Shown here: positions 10,717 to 20,224 of the stretch, one piece after another
How positions within the stretch are numbered: position 1 is the stretch's first letter
Layout of the letters: each line of letters starts with the position of its first letter
Origin: Ascarosepion bandense
Taxonomy: Eukaryota; Mollusca; Cephalopoda; Sepiida; Sepiidae
Length of the DNA: 64,000 nucleotides
Direction: 5' to 3'
NCBI GenBank assembly: GCA_037127315.1
Contig: JBBBDQ010001028.1
Coordinates: 992,001 to 1,056,000, forward strand
Notes under the pieces: model-generated
What the model was told of the DNA's origin: nothing
The model's input: the letters and a program-made list of their open reading frames with translations, nothing else
Databases searched by the model: none
Program-made: the position numbers and the translations under genes

Positions 10717-10726
10717 TGTTATGTCG
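10344..10726 (-). repeat. Degenerate tandem copies of the LTR/PBS junction
   Basis: The plus-strand motif CTTCGTCGCCACTGTTATGT spans the true LTR-end/PBS junction at 10705-10724. It recurs in diverged form near 10658-10678, 10582-10602, 10508-10529 and 10453-10473, with a weak copy near 10344-10364. Four of the copies are followed by G(T)GGGACGA or a close variant, and several are separated by GCGTAAATTCGAAG-type spacers. Spacing is about 50-75 bp. In the RNA sense strand this places several PBS-like sequences downstream of the real one. Confidence 0.75.
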
Positions 10727-10972
10727 CCAAGTATAAATGAATAACTCAACAACAGAATCAGAATATAAGTTGTATTCCGCGGAAAGACGGTTAGTATGTA
10801 CAGAAGTGATTAGTAATATTTACAATAGAAAGATACAAGAGTCCAATCCGTCGTAAGACGTGTGTATACGCGATTTCTTCCGGTACGCCACCGGAAGTGT
10901 GACTAACTCTTCACTGACTCGCACTGACTCTTCAGTAACTCATTAGAGACTCTCAAGTGACTCTCTACGACT

Positions 10973-12416
10973 CATTATTTAGTCGTCCCTCCCAGTAAGG
11001 GCAACATATGACACATGGTCAGTTTATATCTGGGATTTCCGGGCTATATGGCCCGGCCAAAAAATGTCTGTCTATTTTTGCCCAGTCGTGGTTCTACCCT
11101 TCAGCGGAACCACGACTGGGTTATTGCTCTCTGCTCGGAAGCAGAGAGCGCCCCCCGCCCGAAGGCAGAGGGCTGACAGTGTCGTAGAGTCGTCAGTCTA
11201 GTGACTCTCTACGACTCATTATTGAGTTGTCCCTCCCAGTAAGGGCAACATGTGACACATGGTCAGTTTGGACTGGGATTTCCGGGCTATATGGCCCAGC
11301 CAAAAAATATCTGTCTATTTTTGCCAATCGTGTCTCTACCCTTCGGCGGAACCACGACTGGGTTACTGCTCTCTGCTCGGAAGCAGAGAGCGCCCTCTAC
11401 CCGAAGGCAGAGGGCTGACAGTGTCGTAGAGTCGTCAGTCTAGTGACTCTGTACGACTGTATTTACTAGCCTTTCCACGCAAGGCTGGATGTGACACATG
11501 GTCATTTTATTGTGGGTATTCCCGGCCATATCGCCGGGCCAAAAAATGTCTGTCTATTTTTGCCCAGTCGTGGTTCTACCCTTCGGCGGAACCACGACTG
11601 GTTTATTGCTCTCTGCTCGGAAGCAGAGAGCGCCCCCCGCCCGAAGGCAGAGGGCTGACAGTGTCGTAGAGTCGTCAGTCTAGTGACTCTCTACGACTGT
11701 ATTTACTAGTCTTCCCACGTAGGCTGGATGTGACACATGGTCATTTTATTGTGGGTATTCCCGGCCATATAGCCGGGCCAAAAAATGTCTGTCTATTTTT
11801 CCCCAGTCGTGGTTCTACCCTTCGGCGGAACCACGACTGGGTTACTGCTCTCTGCTCGGAAGCAGAGAGCGCCCTCTACGCGAAGGCAGAGAGCTGACAG
11901 TGTCGTAGAGTCGTCAGTCTCGTGACTCTGTACGACTGTATTTACTAGCCTTCCCACGCAAGGCTGGATGTGACACATGGTCATTTTATTGTGGGTATTC
12001 CCGGCCATATCGCCGGGCCAGAAAATGTCTGTCTATTTTTCCCCAGTCGTGGTTCTACCCTTCGGCGGAACCACGACTGGGTTATTGCTCTTTACTCGGA
12101 AGCAGAGAGCGCCCTCTACCCGAAGGCAGAGGGCTGACAGTGTCGTAGAGTCGTCAGTCTAGTGACTCTGTACGACTGTATTTACTAGTCTTCCCACGTA
12201 GGCTGGATGTGACACATGGTCATTTTATTGTGGGTATTCCCGGCCATATCGCCGGGCCAAAAAATGTCTGTCTATTTTTCCCCAGTCGTGGTTCTACCCT
12301 TCGGCGGAACCACGACTGGGTTATTGCTCTTTACTCGGAAGCAGAGAGCGCCCTCTACCCGAAGGCAGAGAGCTGACAGTGTCGTAGAGTCGTCAGTCCA
12401 GTGACTCTCTACGACT
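10973..12416. repeat. Six-copy tandem array of stem-loop units
   Basis: Units: 10973-11216, 11217-11458, 11459-11698, 11699-11937, 11938-12177 and 12178-12416 (239-244 bp). Each ends in GTGACTCT(C/G)TACGACT. Taking unit 3, six inverted repeats follow one another: AGCCTT/AAGGCT; CCCGGC/GCCGGG (11521-11538); a 13-14 bp stem CCAGTCGTGGTTC/GAACCACGACTGG (about 11563-11601); a 10-bp stem GCTCTCTGCT/AGCAGAGAGC with loop CGGA (11608-11631); a stem closed as C(TTCG)G on the minus strand (11632-11656); and GTCGTAGAG/CTCTACGAC enclosing GTCA/TGAC (11663-11697). Units 1-2 and 3-6 form two subtypes that differ in sequence at the first two stems but keep the pairing. GC content is far above the surroundings. 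Confidence 0.93.
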
Positions 12417-12496
12417 CTCCTGTAGAGAATCCACCATTGCTATATATAGCAATGGGAACAGTCTATTTGTAGTCAAATAGGAGCGGCGCCCTAACA
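12417..12496. repeat. Terminal palindromes of the U3
   Basis: Between the array and the LTR edge lie a perfect 22-bp palindrome at 12434-12455 (arms CCATTGCTATA/TATAGCAATGG), a 7-bp hairpin CTATTTG/CAAATAG with loop TAGT at 12463-12480, and GGCGCC at 12485-12490. The palindrome contains TATATATA and could act as a TATA box. That is inference only. Confidence 0.8.
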
Positions 12497-12501
12497 CCTT
12501 C

Positions 12502-13018
12502 GTTGAGACGTGCCTAGGAAAGATAAAGTTTATATAACTTCTAAGCCATAACATGAAACAGTTTTGATGTTCTACCTGTTCGGCTGCTTCATATTTATTT
12601 AAAAAGTTTTAAAAGTTTGTGAACCTTGAGATATTTAAAAGCGTTGTTTAGTGTGAGTGTGAAGCATCTAATATTGAACACGCTTTTATTTGTTTAGGAA
12701 ACTAGTCCACTAACCACTGTATGAAAAAACAGGAAAGTCCTTTTGTATCTGGTTTTATCATGCAAATTACAGCATACATTTTTATACTTTACGATACAGG
12801 CCAAAGAAACATACATTTGTTGATTCATAAAATATCTTAATTTACCCGAATAAACTATTTTATTTTTTTGATATGAGTTGCTTGACATTCCATAACCTCA
12901 TTGATTTTCCTTCGTTGATTTTTTTAACTTTTCTATTGTTTCAACTTTGTAAGCAGTTTTGCTACAATCGTCAACGACTTGCAAAAACTCACACGCACAC
13001 ACATAAACCCACTTACTT
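12502..13018. other. No gene recognised
   Basis: AT-rich flank of the LTR element. A 64-codon minus-strand open frame at 12694-12888 shows no recognisable domain. Confidence 0.6.
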
Positions 13019-13329
13019 AGTCAGTCAGTCAGTTAAGTGCCATACGTGATACACGCTTGGGCGATCATGTCTCGAAAGAGTCATAACTGACTGGGCAGAA
13101 GATTATCCCGCAGTAGGTTGCCATTGCTTTCTGCGGTAGACTAGTTGCCAGCCAAGGCTATAGAATCCAGTCTGTCCTGTTATTTAACCCATAACTGGAA
13201 GGAAGAGACGGACAAATACCTTTCCCAAGGGTATTTGCGCGTAAGTGAATGCAATGAATTCAACTGGAATTTGAACTCGGCTCCCCGATTTCTTGTTCCG
13301 AGCCGCTATCCACTGCACCACAACGCACA
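13019..13329 (-). mobile_element. tRNA-derived SINE, near full length
   Basis: On the minus strand it begins GTGCGTTGTGGTGCAGTGGA (A-box region). It continues GGCTCGGAACAAGAAATC and GAGTTCAAATTCC (B box), then the shared body, and ends GTGTATCACGTATGGCACTT with ACTGACTGACTG repeats. The tRNA-like head serves as an internal Pol III promoter. It is the best-preserved copy in the window together with those at 17.7 and 57.8 kb. Confidence 0.9.
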
Positions 13330-13589
13330 TTTTGTGGAAATATCTTGTTGTTATTTTAAATAGTAAATGTTTTATCGTCATTTGTGTGTTAAAGGTTTTG
13401 CTTGTCACTGCTTTTAGTCGTGACGGTAAAAACTTTAAAGTTAAAATTAACATTATAGTTTTTACCGCTTTCGGCTATACTTTTAGTCATTTTCGAGGAT
13501 GAATGTCATTTTACGGGTAATAGAATGTATGTGGTGTTATGTATAATTTGGAGTTGTGGTATGTGCTAAATACTGAACACAGTAAGCTT

Positions 13590-13997
13590 GTTCGTAGTTG
13601 ATACTACTGAGTGTTGGGTTTTTCGTTTATATTAATATGTCCTCCATTATTTTTAGTCTTTTTTTTTTTTTTTTTTTTTTGCATGTGGATGGTGCTATGA
13701 TATTTGTGTTGTCAACGAGTATGTTCCGGATAAGGTTTGGTAGATCACCGTGTGTGTTTAATGAGATCGAATTGTGCTCCGTTGAGAGATATGTAGCGTC
13801 AGTCTTCGAGTCAGTTTGTAAATAATGTTGGTTCGTTGTAGTTTGGATCTCGCGGGTGAATTGTTGTTTTTGATGATGAGGTTAGCCGTTTTAAATTTAG
13901 TATAATAGACAATTAATTTAATTCTTTTGTTTAAATCGACGGGAGTTGCGTATTTTCGAATGATGTTTCGGAGTGAAGATTCGTCCTGTTTATTATT
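13590..13997 (-). pseudogene. Penelope-like element, C-terminal fragment
   Basis: On the minus strand from about 13990 the reading is KQDESSLRNIIRKYATPVDL, then KRIKLIVYYTKFKTANLIIK, then SPARSKLQRTNIIYKL and RRLTLH. This is the linker and start of the GIY-YIG region of Penelope-like elements (..LQRTN.VY.. then RRL..H). The core of the GIY-YIG domain appears deleted between YKL and RRL. It continues the same element as the fragments at 17.43-17.71 and 18.48-19.26 kb. The LINE at 14.0-17.4 kb lies inside it. A T23 tract at 13659-13681 interrupts it. Confidence 0.7.
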
Positions 13998-14217
13998 TTT
14001 AAAATTTTTTTTTATTTAATCGTTTCACCCCGAGCCAGGCGGAAATGCCACTGATATGCAGTGGGCTACATAAGTCTAAAAAGATTAATTAGAAGAGAGT
14101 GAAGTGGAAGACGAACCAGTTAGAAAGAAGCAATAGAAAGCTGAGAATGCATGTGTGATGACAGTTTCAAATGTGGAGAGAAAGGGAAGGATATACGGGG
14201 TGGGGAAAGAGCTAGTG

Positions 14218-16367
14218 TCAAGTGGTTAATAGATGAATATTGACATTGCATTTAAATTCCTGGAGGTTGTAGCCATCAGGAAAGCAAGAATATGGGAGCG
14301 AGTTCCACAGGCGGAAATGCGAGAGAAGAAGCTGCAGGAGTAGAATTGTCGTCTGCATTTGGCTAACCAGTTGCCAATCTGGTTGTACGAGTAAACACCT
14401 GTTGAGGAGGCACCAGTGACTTAAGTTCGTCCGAGCAGAAGCCACGAAAGTATTTATAGAACAGACAAAGGGAGGCCACATTTCGTCGGTGGGGAAGTGG
14501 CTGTAGTCGAGCTGCCAAGTCAGTACCTATCACATTACTGATTCTCCTTTGGAGCCTGTCGAGAACACTGAAGTGAACGACAGGGGCGCCTGACCATATA
14601 TGGCAGCAGTACTCCATGCACAGACAAATGGTTGACTTGTATATATGCAGGATGGATTCAGGTGGAAAAAAACATCCTGGCCCGACACAGTGACCCAAAC
14701 TTCTTAGCAGTGGATTTAGTTATGGACTCGATGTAGTGGTTCCATTTGAGATCAGAAGAGACGGTAAGGCCGAGGAGGCGCAGTGTATTGCTCTCAGGAA
14801 GAATCGCTTGGTCTATGCTTATGGGAGGCAGGAGAGGTTGCTTGTGATGATTGACAGACAACAGCTTGGTCTTAGACGCATTGAAATTGACAAGCCACTT
14901 CTTGCCCCAATTCACCACAGAGTGTAGATCCCGTTCAAGGTCAGCAGCAAGATTATGTTTGTCCGTCACGACGGGTTTTTTTTAATGATGCGGGAGTAAA
15001 TTGTGGTGTCATCTGCGTAGATGCCTACTTGGCACTTGATCTCATCTGGGAGGGCATTGATGAAAATAAGGAAGAGCGTCGGGCCCATGATAGAGACCTG
15101 TGGGACACTAACATTTGTGCTGTAGGATGAAGTGGCATGCCCATTCAAGACGACCTTCATTTTGCGGTTATTTAAAAAAGATTGGATTAGATCAAGCAAG
15201 CGTCCGGTAACCCCGTAGCTTGCATAGAAGGCCAGAATGCCAAACCCTGTCAAAAGCCTTGGAGATGTCCAGGGCAACAGCACGAGCCTCGCCTGACTTA
15301 TCAAGGGTCTGGAGCATGTACTCCGTAACGGTTGTTAGCATGTCGGCCGTGGACCTGGCAAAGCGGAAGCCATATTACCTGTCAGAGAAGAGTTTGTGGG
15401 CAGTAAGATGTTCAACTATTTCAGCATTAATTATGGCCTCGAACACTTTCCCGAGTATTGGTAGTAGACTGATAGGGCGATAGTTGGATGGGTCCGAGGG
15501 TTCACCACCGTTCTTAAATACAGGAACGACTGAAGAGAACTTCCAGCATGTAAGGAAACAGGAAGCAGAAAGGCAGTAGTTATACAGTTTAGAGAGGACA
15601 GGAGAGAGTTCAGGAGCACACCTCTTAAGTTCTATCACAGGGATTCCATCACCACCGCACGCCTTATGGGGGTCACGTTTTGAGATTACTCGGGATACTA
15701 CTGTCGGGGTTATATATACGTCGTGCAGTTTGGCCTCAGCTCTAAAAGGGAAGTCGGGTGAGTGTACTCCAGATGAGTCAAATGTGGAGTTGGATGAGAA
15801 TCTGCGAGCAAAGCACTCAGCTTTGTCCGCAGATGACGTGAGAACCTCAAATTCATTGATTAAAGGAGGTATTGAAGTTTTACTATTGTTCAGCACCCGT
15901 TTGCATAACCGCCAATAGTCTTTGGAGACGAACTTGTGGTCAGCTATGAGCTGTCGCATTCTCTCAGCAAACAACCGTTTGGCGTTATTCAAGATTCTCT
16001 TGCACTCATTACGAGCAGTCGTGAATAGGCGCCTATTGTGATCAGATGACTGTCTCCGGAATAGACGGAAGTAATGGTTCCTGTGGACAATGGCGGCCGA
16101 ACAGGCAGGAGAGAACCACAGAGAGGAATGAGGTTTTAGGCAATACTTCCTGGTAGGTATGAAGGCATCAATGCCAGCTTTCACCCATGACAAAACCTCA
16201 GAAGCAGTCATCAACTGGGAGATCGAACACTTTTCCCCAAGGAACGTCGCAGAGGAAATCGCGAAAGGCGTCCCAGTCAGCTTTTTGGTAGCAGTAGGAG
16301 GTCCTATTGGTAGGAGGCTCCAGGGGGGAATGAGAGTGGAAAGAAATATTGAGAGAGACAACAGCAT
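14218..16367 (-). pseudogene. LINE reverse transcriptase and C-terminal region
   Basis: Blocks in order: CGGDGIPVIELKRCAPELSP and SNYRPISLLPILGKVFEAII (16367-15375); after an in-frame TAA at 15375-15377 (Gln expected) YGFRFARSTADMLTTVTEYM and ALDISKAFDRVWHSGLL; after a frame change near 15240 LIQSFLNNRKMKVVLNGHA, VPQVSIMGPTLFLIFIN and the catalytic box YADDTTIY (15304-14966). Then come the thumb (LGLTVSSDLKWNHYIESI) and the conserved C-terminus (MEYCCHIWSGA, HRRNVASLCLFYKYFRGFCS, LWNSLPYSCFPDGYNLQ). At least four frame breaks. The PQG motif reads PQV here. The same family occurs as relics at 26.2-27.0 and 39.4-40.4 kb. Confidence 0.85.
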
Positions 16368-16404
16368 GGTCGGAGTTGCCGAGAGGGCAAAGCTGCGAGA
16401 CTTG

Positions 16405-17074
16405 TCAGGCGTCAGGTGCAGAGGTAAAACACATATCTAGTAGCGAGGACTGTCCAAAGGAAGTGCTTGGAAAGTGAGTGGCGAAGTCCACCACTTGCGT
16501 AAGGGATTGGGAAATAGCGAAGTTCATGGCGTGGATGCTCGCTGGATCAGTAATAGAGTCTTTAAGCCACTCAGAGTGATGGGCGTTAAGATCTCCGAAT
16601 ACAAATATGTGAGCGAATGGGTGGTAGGAAATAGCCTTATCTATGTTGTCAGCAATGCTATCTAGAAGGGAGTAGTCAGGAGAGGAGGGAGAACGGTAAA
16701 GGAAGAATAGGTAACTAACCGAACTGAGGAGAGACAGACGGAGACATACATATTGGTGGTCAGTAGATTCGAGTGAGGTCACCCTAGCTATGGGGAGGTG
16801 TTCACTAACGTAGACCCCCAGTTTCATGCATGTGGACAGTGGAATCCTTCCTTAAGAGAGGGAGATAACCATGGATGGAGAGGTCAGCGGAGAGAATAGA
16901 TGAGTTGAGGTTAGTCTCACAGAGCGCTAGGATATCCGGGGACTTTTCGTGGAGGAAAGCTTCTACGCTAGGAAAGTTAGTACGAATGCCCCGGATATTA
17001 GTAAAAGAAAAGTTAAGAGATTTAGGTGGTTTGATTTTGGCTGGTTTAGGATATTTTCTGATTTTGTTTGTCAT
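16405..17074 (-). pseudogene. LINE endonuclease domain (APE type)
   Basis: Two overlapping frames. The first (17074-16805) reads FTNIRGIRTNFPSVEAFL, then PDILALCETNLN, the N-terminal blocks of an APE-like endonuclease (N...R; ALCET with the catalytic Glu). The second (16827-16405) carries YRSPSS, then FGDLNAHHSEW with the catalytic D-x-N, and SSLLDMCFTS. A frameshift lies near 16810-16825. The domain nicks target DNA for target-primed reverse transcription. The final GFSDH-like block is not clearly present in this frame. Confidence 0.8.
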
Positions 17075-17430
17075 GTTGTGTTTTGTTGATAGGGAGGGAC
17101 CTAGAGTAGAGGATACAGGCGATCATTATCCACGATCTGTGCTGGGAGGGAAACTGGCTCGGACTGCAACAAAGTGTGGCCTCAGGGTTGCCCACCGAAA
17201 GCGCTTGCAGGGAAACCTATCCATGCGCGACATGGCACTATAAGAACCTCGATATTATGCAACTGTTGATCAGAGCAGCAGCTCTTGATGCTACGCAAGA
17301 GTTAGGGTTTCTAACTACCAGTCGGAAGCAGCAACCAGGAAACTGTCAACCCGGTACCCTCACAATGATGAGACGTTGCCACCAACCAGACACATCGCAG
17401 GAAACTATGAATTTTGTTTTATGTAGAAGA

Positions 17431-17716
17431 TATTAAAGTTATTATTATTATCAGTGTATTTACTGTTGTTATTCAGGTTTGAAAGAAAAAGTCTAATATT
17501 GTAGTCAACCAAATAATATGGAAATCCGTAGTTGACGAGTGTTTGTTTATAGTTATAGAGTTCTTTGAAGAATAGTGATCCCGAGGATGAGTTCTCTTAG
17601 GCTCTCGCGAGGAAAGTTTTTTAAGGACGCCGATTTTATATCTAAAAGGACATTGACTAATGAAATCATGGTGACAGGAATTTTTACTGGTGTTTTATTT
17701 ATATAGAGAAGTAATA
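17431..17716 (-). pseudogene. Penelope-like element, thumb-region fragment
   Basis: Joined minus-strand frames read CPFRYKIGVLKKL, then KQTLVNYGFPYYLVDYNIRL. This fits the segment after the polymerase boxes of Penelope-like elements (..CP..YK...I..L..RA..., L...GFP...V...I..FL). One frameshift lies near 17565. The fragment ends at the LINE 5' edge on one side and at a SINE on the other. Confidence 0.7.
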
Positions 17717-18032
17717 TGTGCGTTGGGGTGGAGTGGATAACTACTCGGAACGAGAAATCTGGGAGATGAATTAGAATTCCTGTTGAATTCTTTGCATTCA
17801 CTTATGCTTAAATAACATTGGGAAAGGTATTACTATTAACCCATTTCTTCTCTCCAGTTATGAGTTAAATAACAGGACAGATTGGGTCCCATAGCCTTGG
17901 TTGGCAATCAGTCTACCGCAGAAAGTAATGGCAACCTACTGTGGAATAATTATCTGCCCAGTCAGTCAAGTCTGGGCAGAAGGCATGATCGCTCAAGCGT
18001 GTATCACGTATGGCACTTAAGTGACTGACTGA
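17717..18032 (+). mobile_element. tRNA-derived SINE, full length
   Basis: Head GTGCGTTGGGGTGGAGTGGA, body GGGAAAGGTATTACTATTAA, tail GTGTATCACGTATGGCACTT, then GTGACTGACTGAATG. Near the tail AGTCTGGGCAGAAGGCATGA replaces the usual TGTCTCTTTCGAGACATGA, apparently a local duplication of the upstream CTGCCCAGTC sequence in inverted sense. It is inserted in the Penelope-like element. Confidence 0.9.
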
Positions 18033-18040
18033 ATGAAAGT

Positions 18041-18475
18041 ATTTGTTGTGTTGCTTCGTTTTGGTATAATTAGAAGATAACACAAGCTTGAATTAATGAT
18101 GTTTATTTTTGGCATAAAACTTTAGGTTTTTACATCAAGTTACAACCTTTAAATTTTGTGTGGATACAGGAGCAGACTAGCTAAATTCTCTTCACTGTGG
18201 GATGCTAGTAGTAAACGAGCCTATCCCTTCTGGACTCTAGACTAGCGTCCTCCTCTTTTCAAATCTCCTACACAAAACTACTGTCCTTAACTCCTACTTC
18301 TTACTCCTACTCTTACTCCTACTCCTACCAAAAGAAACGGTTCCTTATTTTGCCGCCCAATTTTGAATTCTTGGCGTCAGTGTGTCTATCATTTTCTATT
18401 TTTAGAACACTCGCCATTTTATAAACCCTAACGAGGACACCTAAGAACAATAGTTTTTTTTTTTTTTTTTTTTGT
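18041..18475. other. Unassigned insert within the Penelope-like element
   Basis: About 430 bp separate the SINE from the polymerase fragment of the Penelope-like element. They match neither. The stretch includes a CTCCTA/TACTCC short repeat (18289-18330) and ends with about 22 T residues (18450-18472), as would the poly(A) tail of a minus-strand insert. No coding motif was recognised. Confidence 0.5.
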
Positions 18476-18479
18476 TAAG

Positions 18480-19260
18480 CTCATATGGGAATTTGAGAAT
18501 GGAATTATTTTCGAATGCAGATTTAAGATTGTCGATTTCGTTTTTGTTCTGAGCAAGAATGAAAATATCATCTACATAGCGGACGTTTGTTGTGGGTTTG
18601 CTAACTTTTTAAAACGTTTGTTTTTGACGTGGGACATGTAACAGTTAGAAAAGCATGGAATAAGTTTTCTACGCCAAAGGATGCGAGGGTGCCTTGGTTA
18701 GGGGTTGTGGATTTAAGAATTTGAAGAAATTCGTGAGTTGCCTTAATACTGTAATTGGTAGGTAGGTGTGGGGTGATAGTATAATTTAGGAATTTAGACA
18801 ATTGGTATATGGAGGTAAGGATCTGGGAGGTTGTGGGTTGTAAGGGGTATCCAGGTTTATGTATTTTGACGTTACCATATAGGTATCCGGGTTCATAATC
18901 GTAAATGATTTTGTTGATTTTCAAGGATCCTATAACAACATTATTAGAAGCTATGAGTTTGTTAACGTATATTTAAAGAAATTCGGTAGGTTTCCTGTTT
19001 AGTCGTGTGAATTTTGATGGATTGTCTGTATTTTTTTGTGGTAATCTAATTGATCTAAAATTACGTAAATGTTGGATTAATCAGCTCGTTAGATGACAAT
19101 GTTGGGAATGTTGTTTAGTTGTTTGGCGGCATTTGTGAGTTTTGTAGGAATATAGTTGTGGGTGTTGTGTGGAGAACGGTCTTTTCGACCTTCTGCTCTT
19201 GAGGAGATCTCTGAGTTTAGTTTTATTAGTTTGTCATTTTTGAGTTAGAGTAATGACTAG
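18480..19260 (-). pseudogene. Penelope-like element, reverse transcriptase fragment
   Basis: On the minus strand the frame at 18924-18601 reads YEPGYLYGNVKIHKPGYPLQ, then ILTSIYQLSKFLNYTITPHL and SFGVENLFHAF. These are the K-[IT]-HK and S-[LF]-DVE-(S/N)-LFTN blocks of Penelope-like polymerases. The catalytic box follows at about 18590-18560 as RYVDDIFILAQN, but the stretch between VPV and RYVDD is deleted. Upstream traces (18960-19260) are full of stops. No host function; a relic interrupted by several later insertions. Confidence 0.8.
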
Positions 19261-20224
19261 TGTAAAATTTCGATTTCAGTTTTCTTTGAGATGAGGTTAT
19301 TGCAGAAGTAAACAAACTCTTTTCATATGTAAAATTGTTGTTGCATAAAATTCCTATAACATGACTCACTAAATATTCTCATTATTATAACATTTTAGGA
19401 TACACACTCCCACCTCGGAACATAGGCGATTGTGGTTTTTCGCAGCTTCTTTTTATTTAATATTTATAAATTGTCCTGTACGCTCTTTGAAAAGTTAGTG
19501 GTAAGGTTTCCTTTAATTACTCTACGGTTTTGAAGTCTTTCTCCTATATTGGTTCATATCCAGGCTCAAAAGCCCCAGTTGCCGCTTCCATTTTAGAAGC
19601 TGAGTTTAGAGGGGTGATAGAGGTATGACTTTTCTAAGGTTTTTAGTGTGAAGTGTATGACTGGGTGGGGGATCTCTTAGACAATTGATATCCTGGGTAC
19701 GGCCACTAAATTTAACACAATATGATGTGTGTATTTCTGTGGTAACGATCCTTGGTTACATCAAATGTAACAATATACGCGATGAACGGGTTCGTGTTCT
19801 GGCTATTGGCTCGGTGATGTCCTGCATAGGTGCTCCTCTACCCACGTTAAGAAAATATGAGGAAGTCCTAAGCTCAGGAAGTAAGCCCATCTATTCTATC
19901 TGGCGACTTTTGATATACTACCCACTTTAATTAACTCGCATATTTTATGTAGCAATTCAGCCTGCTGGCTTGTTATCAGTAATATATTGGCAAAATTTGA
20001 CCATTAATTTCACACGAAAATTGGCCTTAGCGTTAAACCGGCCTTTTTGATAAACTAGTTGCCCGGAAACTATTCAAATACATCTTTATCTAAACAAAGC
20101 ACAAGGCCCATTTGCTTTGACAGAGATTTTATTTCGGAAAACTTTTTTATCCGAAATTATTTGTCTTGAGAAACTACTCGAAACCAGTAAACAGGTCTTT
20201 ATGAAAATACAGGATCGTCACTAA
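19261..20224. other. No gene recognised
   Basis: Contains a plus-strand open frame of 81 codons at 19685-19930 that I do not recognise. The stretch has a more even base composition than its flanks and may be an old repeat, but no motif supports a call. Confidence 0.5.

Larger units (their letters stand above)
5845..12496 (-). mobile_element. Gypsy-type LTR retrotransposon with unequal LTRs
   Basis: On the minus strand the element starts TGTTAGGGCGCC (12496 downward) and ends GGCGACATAACA (to 5845), giving TGTTA...TAACA termini. The 5-bp direct repeat CCTTC flanks both ends (5840-5844 and 12497-12501). Order on the coding strand: 5' LTR 12496-10717, primer-binding site 10715-10702, leader, gag with two zinc knuckles and a protease, pol with RT, RNase H and integrase, then a truncated 3' LTR 6100-5845. 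The shared 256 bp of the two LTRs differ at a single base (about 5901 versus 10773), so the insertion is recent. Gag and pol carry five breaks. No env-like frame follows pol. The gene order (RT, RNase H, integrase) and GPY/F-like C-terminus place it in Ty3/gypsy. Confidence 0.92.
10717..12496 (-). repeat. Complete 5' LTR (1,780 bp) with structured U3
   Basis: The outer end is fixed by TGTTAGGGCGCC at 12496 next to the target duplication CCTTC (12497-12501). The inner end is fixed by CATAACA followed by the primer-binding site. The inner 256 bp (10717-10972) match the 3' LTR remnant. The outer 1,524 bp comprise six tandem ~240-bp units (10973-12416) and an 80-bp terminal block (12417-12496). 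Length is well above the 250-300 bp of the other LTR recognised in this window. I did not identify a convincing TATA box or transcription start. Confidence 0.85.
13998..17430 (-). mobile_element. Non-LTR retrotransposon, jockey/CR1 type
   Basis: Minus-strand order: 5' region 17430-17075, endonuclease 17074-16405, reverse transcriptase 16367-14966, C-terminal domain 14969-14218, 3' UTR 14217-14010 ending GATTAAATAAAAAAAAA. It is nearly full length but broken in several places. It lies inside a Penelope-like element, whose coding sequence resumes on both sides, so it is the younger insertion. AT-rich target sequence (AATAATAA-like) occurs at both edges, but an exact target duplication could not be fixed. 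Confidence 0.85.

Noticed and set aside
5845..10972. Element bounded by the 256-bp direct repeats only
   Set aside because: No target duplication or CA end at 10972, while 12496 gives both.
10973..12416. CRISPR-like array or flanking satellite
   Set aside because: There are no spacers between constant repeats and the genome is animal. Element termini and target duplication place the array inside an LTR.
13019..13329. Functional tRNA gene
   Set aside because: Pol III boxes belong to SINE heads (also at 17.7, 38.9, 53.5, 55.1 and 57.8 kb); no acceptor stem or anticodon arm closes.
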